Part shown: in pieces, positions 52,321 to 64,000 of the stretch | Layout of the letters: each line of letters begins with the position of its first letter | Position numbering within the stretch: the first letter of the stretch is position 1 | Notes under the pieces: generated by a model | What the model was told of the DNA's origin: nothing | What the model saw: only the letters and a program-made list of their open reading frames with translations | The model's database searches: none | Assembly (NCBI RefSeq): GCF_020882245.1 | Contig: NC_083599.1 | Coordinates: 45,534,748 to 45,598,747 of the forward strand | DNA: 64,000 nucleotides | Direction of reading: 5' to 3' | From: Rhopalosiphum padi | Lineage: Eukaryota; Arthropoda; Insecta; Hemiptera; Aphididae | Translations under genes and position numbers: made by a program

Positions 52321-53298
52321 TCGTTCTGCTGTATAGTAGAGATTGAGAGTAGGTCACTGGTCACTATAATAGATGTGTTAAATTTGAATGCAATGACAGG
52401 TACCATCATTGTATACGAAAAACGATTCTGAACGGAGATGATTTGTCAGTTAATGATAATTAGTTGGATATATTATATTATTACCTATATTTAAATTGTA
52501 ATATATCGTTATTTTACGCGATTTCATAAAAAATTAAATTTCATACACTCATAAAATGTTTTCTATATTGACGCTGGAATTTTTTTTTTACACTTACTTG
52601 AAAGAAAACTTATGGATAACTTTGTATTGGGTTTTCTTAGGTATAAATCACAAAGATTTTATGAATTTTCAACTTCAAAATTCTTTGCAAATTTTCGTGA
52701 TTTTGATATATTTTCTAAACATTTGAACTTTAAATGATTATAAACAAAAATTTTGACTAACGATTTTTGATCTTTTTTTACTACGATAAGTACAACTTAA
52801 AATAAACCTTGCATTAAATTTTGAAGATTGTTTAGAAAGTCAAATTTTTTTTATCGGCAGTTTCAGAAAAAAAATTTAGAAAAATCGAAAATTTCAATGG
52901 TTTATAAATAACTTAAAAAAATTCTAAATATTTTAAAAATTTAATCGCAAATAAATAACGCTAATATAAACATTTGGTGAAAATTTCAAATATTTACAAT
53001 GATTTGTTTTTGAATTACAGCAAAATCAAAAAATCGATTTTGTCGAAGAGGTTATGCGTAAAAATTCCCGTTTTTCCGTTACTTTTTCAGGGTTTTTGTT
53101 GACGCTTATAAAATCTACTAGACATTTTTTATTTTTGATTCCCCAAAGTACCAACTAGATTCAATTACCTTTTTAAAGAGGGGCAGAAGTCAAAAATCAA
53201 AGCTTTATTACTATTCCAAAACATGATGACAGACACAAAAAAATAAATAAAACGCACATCATTGTAAAATCAATACATTCATCACTCCGTTCAGAATC
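52321..53298 (-). repeat. Dispersed repeat family A, long copy, reverse orientation
   Basis: From 52424 (GATTCTGAACGGAGATGA) to 53298 (ACTCCGTTCAGAATC) with the outer tail at 52321-52423 (TTCTGCTGTATAGTAGAG, TAGGTCACT, ATAATAGATGTGTTAAAT). It is the reverse-complement counterpart of 19452-20480 along its whole length, with the same internal order, for example AATAACGCTAATATAAACAT and ACAATGATTTGTTTTTGA. No coding frame. Confidence 0.8.
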
Positions 53299-55739
53299 TA
53301 AAAGTAAAGTAGACATTAATTAAAATAAAATATTTTAAACGCGAAACGCGAAAGTTTATTATTTTATTTCTTATTAATAGGTTAAATTTTAAATGATTCC
53401 ACTTAAAAGCTAAAAATATTTTCATTATTGACTATAATAGCAGGTATCTGATATTATATTTCGTTATACTATACCTATAGTTCTATTTTGATAGGCTTAT
53501 TTTTTAAATAAAGTTCGTAGTTGATTAAAATTCTTAGAATAAGCCCTGAAAATAGTTTGCATAATAAAAACTAGTTATAAAAAAATATATTTATTACTAT
53601 TCGTTAAGAATTTCAATAAAAGAAGTTTTCTAAAAACATCATATTGCAATTCTTAAAATAAAAATTTAATTAGTAATGATGAACTAACAGCAGATATATT
53701 ATATATTATATTATATATTATATATACATACATTCTTGAATCCAAAAGGTGTGTACTAAGATTTATTTTTGTAAAAATCTATTTAATAGACAATTAGTAA
53801 GTTATAGGTTATAACTTATAATTGGAGTTATTATGTTAATATGCGTATAATTCTATAATTATTTGTATACCTATATATTTTTATTTATTTCAATGAAATT
53901 GAATTCAATAAATTATTATGAATACTGAAATTTTCTTTATTTAAGTTAACTTTATTTAAAAAAAAAAAAAAAGTAGTAAATGGGATTTTTAAAATATATA
54001 TTTAATAAACATATTGACTAAAAAATGGTTTATGTAGCAACCACTGCACTGTAGGTCTATCGCTGATATTAAATTATATTTTATGTTACCTAAAAATTAG
54101 TTGAAAGATTGTAATCAAAAGAAAGTAGGTATAAGACAAAATACAAATTATAAATGAATGGACAAATAGAGCTAAATCATAAAAACTAATAAATAAAAAC
54201 AAGATATAAATATTAACTTACATTTCATTTATATTATATTATAATTTATATTTAAGTATAATATTATAAATTAATAGCACATATATTTTTGGCAAACTAT
54301 GATACACAATTATAGCGAATTATAATTAATTGAACTAATTCATTATCACAAATAAATAATAAAATACACATTTTTGAGAATATTGAGTAAATATGTTATA
54401 TTCAAATAAGTATTGGTAATATAATCTGTTTAAATGTAAAATAAATTCCTTCAAATTATATTTTGGTAATGTTTAGTAAGAAATAAGAACATGTTAATTG
54501 AATATATTTTTCTAAAAGTCAGCACAAAAATCAAATAACCATAAGTTAGGTTAGGTTATATTTATTTTTGTAAATTATAGATAAAAAATAAAAATATAAT
54601 TTAGTACTTTTTTGATAATGGAATTTAACGAGTGTTTTTTCAATGATTTGAATATTATTTAAAAAGAGAGTTTATAATTTTGTATTGAATAATGTACTAA
54701 GTACTTAAGTGCTCTTTATTACACTTATATTTTAGCCTAAACAAAACACTTACATTGGACAAATATCTATTATGTTTATTGTATAAATAAGTTTATAATA
54801 TTATGTACATTACAAATAATTTAAAATATCCAAGGAAGCATATCCACTTTAGTTTTTGATAAGATTGTTTAATGTGTAAAAACCTCATTAATATTGAGTT
54901 GAGTACCCATAATTAGTGTACTTGCTAATAATTTATATATTAAGTGTTCCAACAACTAATACAATTATTTTTTAAGTATATTCATCAGTAAATTGATTGC
55001 TTTTAATTTGCAGTACATTTATTACATTTATCAACAATCTCGGAAGACGATAAATAATTATATAAGTTGTTTGTCATTACAACATAGTAAGTTAAACAAG
55101 TGACAAATATTTGGCAAGCACACCAATTGTGATGACCCAGCTTTTTATATAATATTTTTGGACCCAATATAAAGGACACAAATCTACTAATGAATACAAT
55201 TACAATTAATGTTTGGTCATGTTAAAACTTACAAGGACAATTTTAATTTGGCTTTAGAACTAAAAAATAATGAAGAAAAAATGATAAAAAGTAAATATAT
55301 AGAAATAAACTATAAAATTAAAACTTATAAAATAAATTTTGAGCTCGATATATTTTCTTTATTTTTTTTTACTATTCTAATACAAATATTCTATAATGCT
55401 GAATTTTAAGACATAATAGATAATATTATTTTCAGTATTTAATTTGTTTATTTTTGGAATTTTATGACAGATTTTATACCATATTTCAATATAACCATAG
55501 CATATTATGTTTAAAAAATTACAAAAATTAACTCAAATTGTATCATTCTTTTGTTCGTAATATAATACTAAAAATCACCACTATCATAATAGTTAACATT
55601 AATGCGTCTAACAGTAAATAGCATATTGTATAATGTACACATCCAATTAAAATTTATATTTATATGTATAGAGAGATTCACAAAGTCATTTTGTTCATTT
55701 TTAATTAAGCTACCTATCAGTATTGGCCGATGACAACAT
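53299..55739. other. AT-rich spacer and GLG1 3' UTR
   Basis: No gene is seen. The right end should hold the 3' UTR of the minus-strand GLG1 gene; a minus-strand AATAAA lies at 55447-55452. TA-type simple repeat occurs near 53695-53730. Confidence 0.5.
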
Positions 55740-58700
55740 CTATTTTTTTTTAGAAATTGCACTTCTTCGACTAACACGTCCACAAAACAAACCAACTATG
55801 AATATTAGTCCCATAAAAGTGAACAAAACGACTATTAGGTATTTCTTAGAAGGTGATTTGGCGACTTGTCCATATAATTGTTGTAAGCTCTCGGGATAAA
55901 TCTACAAAATTAAATTAAATTATTACAATTGCATTTAAATATAAAATTATAATATATATATATATAATATAATAACTGATACATGAAGTTCATACTATTG
56001 TATTAGTGAGAATCAAAAATCGTTTATATCACTGTTTTCACAATAATATATAAACAAGTAATAATTATATTAAAATCAGGGCTCACTTATATGTTTGAAT
56101 ATTTTTGTTTTTTTCTCTATAAATGCTTATTGTAAAGATTTATTGATATTTTCATATATTTGTAATTATTTACACAAAAATACTAATTTTTCATAAAATA
56201 AATAAATTTTAAAATGATTATTTGATTTAAATTGTAATTATTATCTATCAGTGGATAGATGTGAACATCTAAATCATACAATTATGAACATGATCATATT
56301 AAAAACATATCTTAAGAGGACATTGTACTCGCATATGTCTCCGTCTTACCAATACATACCATACCAAAATATGTTCAGTAGTTACAATTCTCTATGTTTA
56401 GCTTAAAAAATAAAGTGAAATGGTCTATAAAAAAATTTAAGGGAAGATGTTCCTTTGTGTTCCTGATCTGTGTTCCTTTGTCGAATTTTTTATGATATTT
56501 AAATTTTTAAAAGTGTTACAAGTATGTAAAATATTAATATTTATAATTGCTCATAGTTCAGTATAAATTAAAATATTTAAAAACTGACGATAATTTATAG
56601 ATAATGTTCATACCTTTAATCTATTAATAATAGGTCGTTTCACTCTAATATTAAAGCTAAACACACAACATTGGAGCTGCTGAACATATATGGTATGCAT
56701 TAGTAAGACGGAAAAACACATGCGAATATGTCTTCTTAACATGTCACATACATGCTTAATAATAGCTTATTTAATTACTTTGTATTTTTATCTCATTTTT
56801 TATTTGTTAATACTGTAATCAGTACCTACGTAAGTAACAATAAAACGTGTAAATAGTATCATAGTACGACATTTGTCATTTTCAATATGTTATTGAGTTA
56901 TTAATATATTTTTTTTGTAAATACTAAAAGAAAAAATTCAAAACAAGGCTCTATTACATATTTTTGTAAACCAGTTTGTAAAAATGGTCAATAATGTAAA
57001 AAATTAAAATTATTATATCCTGTTTGTTGTACTTGTATATGAATGTAATTATTAGGGCACGGATGTTGTTGCATTTGCAACTTTTTTTTCTACTTTTTCA
57101 ATATACAGTAGAATCTCGATTATCCGAACTAATTGGGACCGCACCTAGTTCGGATATTGGAAATTAAAAAAAAAAAATTGTTAAAAACAGTTAAATATTT
57201 TATAATATGTACATACAATATACATATTTATTATTATTAATACTTTATAAGAATTAGAAACATTAAATTATTTGAAATAAATTACAAAATTACATATATG
57301 ATATATATAAGATAATGTTTGCTGATTTTATCAATTTTTATTTGACGATGGACTGCAACGCGCTTTTCTGTAGCCAAGTCACGGATACGAGTTTTAATGT
57401 TCGAATATGCTAATTGCAGTTCGGAAATAGAGGGTTCGTATAACGGAGGTTCGGATAATCAAGGTTCTACTGTATTGCTAAGTATGTTATAAATGCGTGC
57501 TATGTAAGTACAAACTAAATTCTAAAAGTTTTTAGTGAAATTTTTTGCAATTTTTGGATTTTTATTGTAAATTTATTAAATTTACTCATTTATACAACAA
57601 TTTTAGTTACACTCAGTTACAGTTATAGTCAACATTCAACTGTCGTAACATCTATGTTATCTTAAAAAATAAGCATAATTTCAAGTTGGTAAGTACAGCA
57701 CAAAAATAATTTGTGAAATATGACTATTTGACAATTATGTGTTATAACGTTATAATTTGTTCTTTAGCCACTTCAAATAGAACACTGAATTATTTATATT
57801 TATATTTTTGGTAGAATTTTAGTCTGTAGCAGTAAATTTAAAACATTTATAACAAACGCTGTTATTTTTCAGTGCAATTTTTGGTATTTTTTAATGTAAT
57901 ACTGCAATCAATTTTACTAGTTTTTTAGTACTACAACGTGCTTTCGTAATTATTATACATCTTTTTTAAATTGATAACAAACATACAAAAAAACATATTT
58001 TTATGATTTTAAGCTCATGATGACTTGAGCTCTGATTATAATATAAGTTTAATTTAGTGGAATGCTATATCAAAATTATATTTTAAAAAACAAGTAATAA
58101 TTTACTAACCAATGCTTTTGCGTTTTTAAACATTTCCATCCTCTGCAACAGCATGTCGTGACACTTGGCACTGAGTGTTTTAGTTTTGGATTGAACAACA
58201 GATTGTAAGCATTGTAAATCTGTTTAAAAATAAAAATATTATATTATCGATCAAATGATTAGACATTTGTAGATAATTTTTGTGATTCTGAAAAGAAAAA
58301 TATATGAAGAATCACAATAGAAAACTATAATTTAACTACTTATGTCATAATGATTTATACTTTTTTAAAACCATATTCTAAATCAAAATTATTTTTAGAA
58401 AAAAAATGTACTGATGTTGGTTATAAATAAATGATTAACTTTATTGTTCATAGATATTTAAATTTAAGAAAAGAAGTTTACTTTAAGAAATTTAACAACA
58501 TTAATCTGATCCATTGAAGTTTAAATTTTACCAATGAGTAATTTTTTTCTATTTATAAAAACAATTACAAAACATTATAAGAAATAAAAATAAAGAATAT
58601 TATTGGAAATTATATTCCTTAAAAATGTGAAATGTTTAAAAAAAACTTTTAAGTTTTACTATTTATATTCTAAACAATTAAAAATATTAAAAATTAATAA

Positions 58701-61700
58701 AATAAGTATTATTTACATTAAAATATCACTTGATATAAATTAAATATTATAGTATCATAAGAAACTTACGTCTTCCAGCTCCCTGAGGAACTTCATCACA
58801 GTACTTGGTAATATCTAGAAAACATGCTCGTTGTAACAATGGATCAACATTTATATCAGCTTTGGATTCTTCAATCAATCCAGCTACTTCTAAACGACAA
58901 GCCCGACTATCTATTAACCCGTGACTTAATGCTTGTTTTAAACATTCCTCCACTTGACCAGAATCCTCTAAATCACCATTGCCTTCATTGTGCTCTTCTT
59001 TTCGACAAAGCTCTTTAATCTAATTGAAAAAACAAAACAAATATATTTTTTTTTTCATATACAAAATAGGTAAACATTTTTAAAATACTTCAGTTGTACA
59101 AAGACTTCGTAACAATGGATTTAATTTGTAATTTAATGCAGATTCACGTAAAGTAACAGATACTTGTTTCTCGCATTCTGGCTTAAGTTTTCTTTGCCGA
59201 AACTTTTCCTAAACATTTTATCAATCATATTTAATCTAAAATCAAAATATGTAAATCAATAAGGACAAACTTTTAAACATTGTAACACTTTGCCATTATA
59301 CTCCGATTCTGGGCGTAATTTAGCCAATATTTGACTACAATACAAATTGATGTCTGTTTGACAACTATGATGCAGTGCTGGATCCAGTCTATAATCATCA
59401 CTTTGTTCAATCATACGTTGAATTACAAGGGATTGACATTGTTTTTCAAAAGTAAGATCATGTTTGAATTTCTATAACAAATTTTAATTATTTATGATTG
59501 TTTTAAATAATAATCAAACATTAACAAAAAAATAAACAAATAACATAATATCATATATTTTATTAAAAATACTTATTACACTTATCCATAAATACCTTTA
59601 GACAGCTCAAAGCCCGGGAGGTATTTTCTTCTTTACAATAAAGTTGTAACATTTTATGGCATTTTGTTAACAATACATAATCTGACGAACTATCAGTCAA
59701 ATCTTGCCTTTGAATCAAAAATATTACTCGGTGACATTGATCTGACAATAAGCTTTTGTTCATTTCAAGACAAACTAAAACCTAAGATAAAGGATAAATG
59801 GAAAAGATCAAGAACTAAAATTATGATTAAAATTTTTAAAATTTTTAAAGATTATTTTACCTGTGCTGAACCAGATTCCATATTAGAGCAATGTTTAGCA
59901 ATATCATCTTGACATGCTTTTTTTAAAACTGGATCTAAATCTAAGAATTCCCGTTGTTGCAATAATTGAGCACGTAATTGTTGTCGGCAAGGTTTTGTTA
60001 CCTTATGTTTAGAGTCGGTTATAGTATCATTACGTACTACTTCACTTAAACATGCAACAACCTAAAAAATAAAATCAACCATGCATATATATATATGTAT
60101 ATATTTTATTATACAAAGTAATATAATTCTACATACCTCTGGTTTGGTACGAGACTTGGGACAATACCTAATAACAGTCGACCGACAAGCTTCTTTAAAC
60201 GATAAAGTAAAACGGTAATCATTCATAGATATCAATTGAAAATGCTCCACAGCAGCACGACATTTTAATTCTGTTTTCATTTCTGGATTGTTTTTATTTT
60301 TGATCAAACAATCCATAACATCATTTTTACCAATTTCATCTTTAGATAGAAGTTCAGTCTGAAATTAAAAATAATTAAAAATAATAATAATAATTAATAT
60401 TTATGTTTTAATTTACCGAACAAAATTGTTGAATGAATGGTTTACAATGTAATCTAATAACAGGGTTTAGCTGGATATCTTCAGCTTGTGCTTCTGTCCA
60501 CCGACTAATCGATTCTTTACATTCTTTGGTCATCTTTTTACTGAAATTACATGTTTTATTTAAAATAAACTTATTTTAAAAGAATACTTTTTATAAAAGT
60601 AATTATTTACTTATTGAAATGGTCTTGTAAACAGAGCATTTCTTCTCCAACACCAGTTTTTTTGTGACAAAAATTTGGAAGATCCTTAATACATGCTTCA
60701 GCGATTTCTGGGTTTAGATCTACACTAATAGCACGTTGTATCATAACTTTTCGTACTTGGTCTTTACATTTTGGTTTTAACTATTTAAAAAAATATATAT
60801 ATTAAGGTATCAAAATATTTTAGTTTTATTAATGATTAAAAATTACTTTATATTTTGCTCCAGTTGAAGATGATGTAAAAGGTCGATAGTATTGAGTAAG
60901 ACATGGTAAAATCAAGTTTTCTTTTGATTCTTTTATCCAATCTCCAGTAGCTTTGCATATCCTAGAAGCATCTGAATAACATGCTTGATATAATGCAGGG
61001 TCTAATGTAAAATCTCGATTAATAAAATATTGAACTGGCAGTAATGCATTCTTGCATTTATCTTGGACTAATCCCACAAATAACTTTTCCAGCAAACAAG
61101 ATATCACCCTAATTTAAAAAATATAAAACTAAATTAATACCATATTAATATTTAATATTTATTTAAAAATGGTAATTACCTGTTGTAGCCAGGAGGTCTA
61201 TCAGAACAATACTTATCAACTTCAGATTGACACATTTCTTGTAGTACAGGATCTACTCTCCAGTCTTCACCAATATTTGTGATGCGCATAAGTTTTTGTA
61301 ACTAATTATGATTAAAAATATTACATTAAATATAAACCATATTGATTTAATGTATAGAAAAAAAACACATACCGATTTTTGACAAGCCTTATCTATTCGA
61401 TTTTTTTGACGTGATGGCTTAGAATGATCCATTAAACAATGAATGGTTCGTCTGCTAACTTCATTATTTCTACAATATTTTTCAATATCATTAGAACATG
61501 TTGAAACAACTTCTGGTGATAAATGGTGGTTTTGGAGTAACAATTTTCGATGTTCCATTAATTCAAATTGACAATCAGAGGATACTTTACTGCCTGAAAA
61601 AAAAATGTTACTGTTAAATAATAATAAATAATAATATTTATTTTTTACATATACAATAAATAAATATAATGTATTTAATTTTATAATTTACTTGAATCAT

Positions 61701-63725
61701 CTCCAAAACCATTATAGTTATGCCTGAGATAAGATGTTTAATAGCATATATATTAATTATATATATAGACAGTAATAGAGCATTACATACATAATTTAAT
61801 AAATAGTAAATTATTTATCATTTTATACTACAAATATAACGATAATAAAGTAAATTTAAATTTTTGAAATTTTTCATAAAAGAAATGCATTATGTAGTTT
61901 AAATAATGTAATATAATTTTTAGGTCTTTAACACCATTAATATTTATTCCAAATTTAACTCAAAAGTTTATAAATATATAATTCAAAATTTAAATACAAA
62001 TATTTATCTAGGTTAAACTGAAAAACTGAATGAATGTTTTTCTTTAAATGTTTTCTTATAACCAGGGCTCGGGACTTAAAGCATTTGCTTATTTTATAGT
62101 GATTTAAACGTTATCAGGTTTGTGTTTAATATGTTCTTAAGACATTTGATAATATAAGAGAGTTTTTATAAATATATCGAATAATAGGCAATTTTTTTCT
62201 ATGGATATTAAAAAATTAGTATTTACTTGTATCAAAATTATTAACAAAAAGTTCTTGTAGTTTTAAATGTATAAATTATTCCATTTGAAATATGCGTAAT
62301 AAAATTTCAAATATTGGCCATCATACAATAAGTGGTAAAGTGATAATTTTTATAATTTTATTTTTAAATTTTAAATTTGTATAATTCCATTCAATTTTTT
62401 TTTACTTAATCATTATTTGTAATAGTATATAATATATATAGTCAACATTATGCAGTGTCTTAATGAAAAAGAAAATTTTGGTTATAATAATTTTCAATTA
62501 ACCACTTTTTGCATGACGACTATATATTGAAACTTGTGTATCAACTTTCTATCATACCATTTAATACCACTTGAGAAGATTGATATGGAAATACATGAAC
62601 TCATGAGTTATGATAGTTATAATTAATACATTTTCATTATTAGAATTGTTAAACATTTTGTAAGAAGACAAAAATATTGGTAATTTATTTCCTCATAAAA
62701 AATAAAGTATTATCATTTTTCTATCCATAGTTCATATTTTTATTTTCAAACAATGAATACCAATCTTCAAAGTATGAATTAATATATTTAAATGTTTAAA
62801 GTAAACTAAATATTTTAATACTTTATATATCTTTTAACTTACCATTATGAATAGCATTTTCTAAGCACAACAAGAGTTGGGCCAAACGTACGTCCTTATC
62901 ATCAGATACTAATCTTCGACAGCGGTATGTACGGATATCTTCTCTACATGCTCTAGTTAATCCTTTACTGACTCTAATATTACCAGAAATCAATTTTTCT
63001 CTCCTCCAGAGTTGGTTTTGGCACTATACATAAAAGTAGGAAAACAAATCTTAATATATATATTCTAATGTTTATAACCCAAGTAATAAAATTACCGGAA
63101 GTGACATTTGTCCACTACCAATATGTCCAGCAAGACAGTTGTAAACAAGACCACTACCAGTTGGAATATCAGCACATAGTTTCTCTTTGTCTTTTAAGCA
63201 GGCCATATGAAGGGAGTAATCAAATTTTATATTATCTGCTTGCCACTCAGATAGCTTATAAACCAAAGGTAAACATTGCTTTGGAGAAAGTTTGTCTATA
63301 TTGGATTGAAGGCATTCCAATACACGTCCTCGATACAGTGTCTATAAATTAAATAAGTACATTTATATATTTATAATAGTGCACAAATAATTTGAATAAT
63401 TTTTACATACATCTGTTATAGAAATATTGTAACAATGAAATTTTTTTATGTCATCTTGACATGAGTTTGAAAAATTTGTGATTAGTCTAAAATCAGAAAA
63501 TGCTATATTTTCAATTCGCATTATTAAATGAAGGCAGTCATTATTCCTGATGCCCTGTTTTTTGTCAACTATGCAACCAAACCAATTTTTGTCTCGTTCG
63601 CAGTTGAGTTTTTCAATTTCATATCTACATTTTGGCCATAGTACAGCTCGAAGATTTTCTTTTGCCATAAACTTTTTTAAATGAGTCCAAATGGCTTTTG
63701 GACAGTTACCCGAAAAATCTGAATC
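55740..63725 (-). CDS. GLG1: Golgi apparatus protein 1 (GLG1/ESL-1), C-terminal 1030 residues, partial
   Basis: Sixteen minus-strand exons with consistent phases: 63725-63411, 63341-63096, 63023-62843, 61593-61373, 61301-61180, 61108-60847, 60780-60611, 60540-60417, 60358-60137, 60061-59861, 59781-59596, 59471-59271, 59208-59089, 59019-58770, 58219-58110 and 55901-55740. The product is a Golgi/secretory-pathway membrane protein that binds growth factors in vertebrates. It is built of tandem cysteine-rich repeats of about 60 residues; typical pieces are VDPVLQEMCQSEVDKYC, LDPALYQACYSDASRIC and LDPVLKKACQDDIAKHC. The last exon gives one membrane helix (YLIVVLFTFMGLIFIVGLFC) and a short basic tail, GRVSRRSAISKKK, as expected for a type I protein. 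The signal peptide and first repeats lie beyond the right edge: the sequence from 63726 onward is intron. The last intron (2.2 kb) is filled with nested transposons. Confidence 0.95.
56312..56739. mobile_element. Foldback MITE with TTAA ends
   Basis: About 110 bases at each end are inverted copies: left TTAAGAGGACATTGTACTCG with GTCTTACCAATACATACCAT and ATATGTTCAG, right the reverse of TTAAGAAGACATATTCGCAT with GTCTTACTAATGCATACCAT and ATATGTTCAG. TTAA at both borders fits a piggyBac-type target. The pairing continues inward to GTTTAGCTT and AGTGAAA. It has no open frame. Confidence 0.75.
57114..57475. mobile_element. Pogo/Tigger-like MITE with TA duplication
   Basis: Positions 57116-57473 (358 bp) begin CAGTAGAATCTCGATTATCC and end with the inverse of CAGTAGAACCTTGATTATCC, flanked by TA on both sides. 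ACTAATTGGGACCG follows the left terminus exactly as in the element at 16453. These are the terminal style and TA target of pogo-type Tc1/mariner elements. A fragment of transposase code is not apparent. Confidence 0.85.
61692..61723 (-). other. Candidate 32-nt cassette exon in GLG1 (uncertain)
   Basis: In the intron between the GLG1 exons 63023-62843 and 61593-61373, the minus strand has an acceptor ATCTCAG, 32 bases, then a donor GTAAAT. Inclusion adds a number of bases not divisible by three and leads to a stop 11 codons into the next exon, so it would act as a poison exon. Chance splice-like motifs are common in AT-rich DNA. Confidence 0.2.
61740..62830 (-). other. Large GLG1 intron segment without other features
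   Basis: Part of the intron 61594-62842. It is plain AT-rich DNA. A phrase CCAGGGCTCGGGACTTAAAG near 62063 resembles a hAT-type terminus but has no partner in the intron. Confidence 0.4.
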
Positions 63726-64000
63726 CTATAACAATTAAATCAGTAATTAATAATATTTAAATTTATTTTTTCAGAAAGAGTAGATGGGATATTTTTAAAT
63801 AATTTATTTCAAAAATTAACTCATAAAATATTAATAGAATAAAATGTTTAATACAATTTGCAATTGTTAAGTAATTTTGATGAAATAACAATTAAGACAA
63901 TAGGTATAAAATGTACTATAGACAATTAACCTATGACATTGAAGCCTGCCTGTATTTTTAATAATGAAAAAATTAAAATAAATATATTCTAAAAAAAAGT
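63726..64000 (-). other. GLG1 intron running off the window
   Basis: The acceptor TTGTTATAG at 63726-63734 (minus strand) opens the first exon in the window. The sequence to its right is intron, and the remaining upstream exons of GLG1 are outside. Confidence 0.75.

Larger units (their letters stand above)
56069..58042. mobile_element. hAT-like element with nested insertions in the last GLG1 intron
   Basis: Positions 56077-58034 start CAGGGCTCACTTATATG and end TGACTTGAGCTCTG (reversed CAGAGCTCAAGTCA), so only the outer 9 bases match well. Flanks ATTAAAAT (56069-56076) and ATTATAAT (58035-58042) agree at seven of eight positions. Two other elements, at 56312-56739 and 57116-57473, lie inside it. 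No transposase is visible. Confidence 0.5.

Noticed and set aside
63068..63352. Plus-strand frame of 94 codons
   Set aside because: Antisense shadow of a GLG1 exon (63341-63096).
1..64000. tRNA, rRNA or CRISPR arrays
   Set aside because: I looked for B-box-like words, conserved rRNA phrases and regularly spaced direct repeats and found none; the repeats present are transposon ends or microsatellites.

Overview
This is a stretch of AT-rich insect nuclear DNA, most likely from an aphid. The evidence is intron-split genes with clean GT/AG borders, a very AT-rich background with scattered TAGGTACCTA-type words (a habit of aphid genomes), and recognisable animal genes. No search was run, so the aphid call is inference. 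There are no bacterial-type operons, rRNA, tRNA or CRISPR arrays that I can support.

Layout. 1-9555: gene-poor, with one clear MITE (3813-4374) and a GC-richer block (about 8640-9140) just ahead of the first gene. 9556-11888 (+): five-exon gene for a 200-residue coiled-coil protein of unknown function. 14217-17518 (-): seven-exon Na+/K+-ATPase beta subunit (nervana type), whose last exon carries a one-base excess in an A run that throws the conserved C-terminus out of frame. 16453-21994: pogo-like, hAT-like and other AT-rich repeats. 21995-24199 (+): three-exon gene for a 636-residue lysine/asparagine-rich coiled-coil protein that I do not recognise. 25344-27562 (+): mitochondrial ribosomal protein mS18B, five exons. 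27563-36300: repeat-rich DNA. 36961-46122 (+): a second, intact Na+/K+-ATPase beta gene with a 5.7 kb first intron and a GC-rich 5' region. 46123-55739: gene-free, with several hAT-like nonautonomous elements that have target duplications. 55740-63725 (-): the last 16 coding exons (1030 residues) of the Golgi cysteine-rich protein GLG1/ESL-1; its N-terminus lies beyond the right edge.

Relations. The two beta-subunit genes point away from each other, share intron positions and phases, and have three exons of identical length (141, 182 and 169 nt), so they are old duplicates of one gene. About 19 kb now separates them, including the mS18B gene and the unrecognised coiled-coil gene. Both products would pair with the Na+/K+-ATPase alpha subunit at the plasma membrane. 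The other genes (mitochondrial translation, Golgi lumen protein, coiled-coil proteins) are housekeeping neighbours with no obvious shared pathway.

The best leads are the beta-subunit frameshift, the unrecognised coiled-coil gene at 22-24 kb, the nested transposons in the last GLG1 intron, a candidate 32-nt frame-breaking exon in GLG1, and overlapping upstream ORFs on the second beta gene. I did not find a convincing new molecular system.
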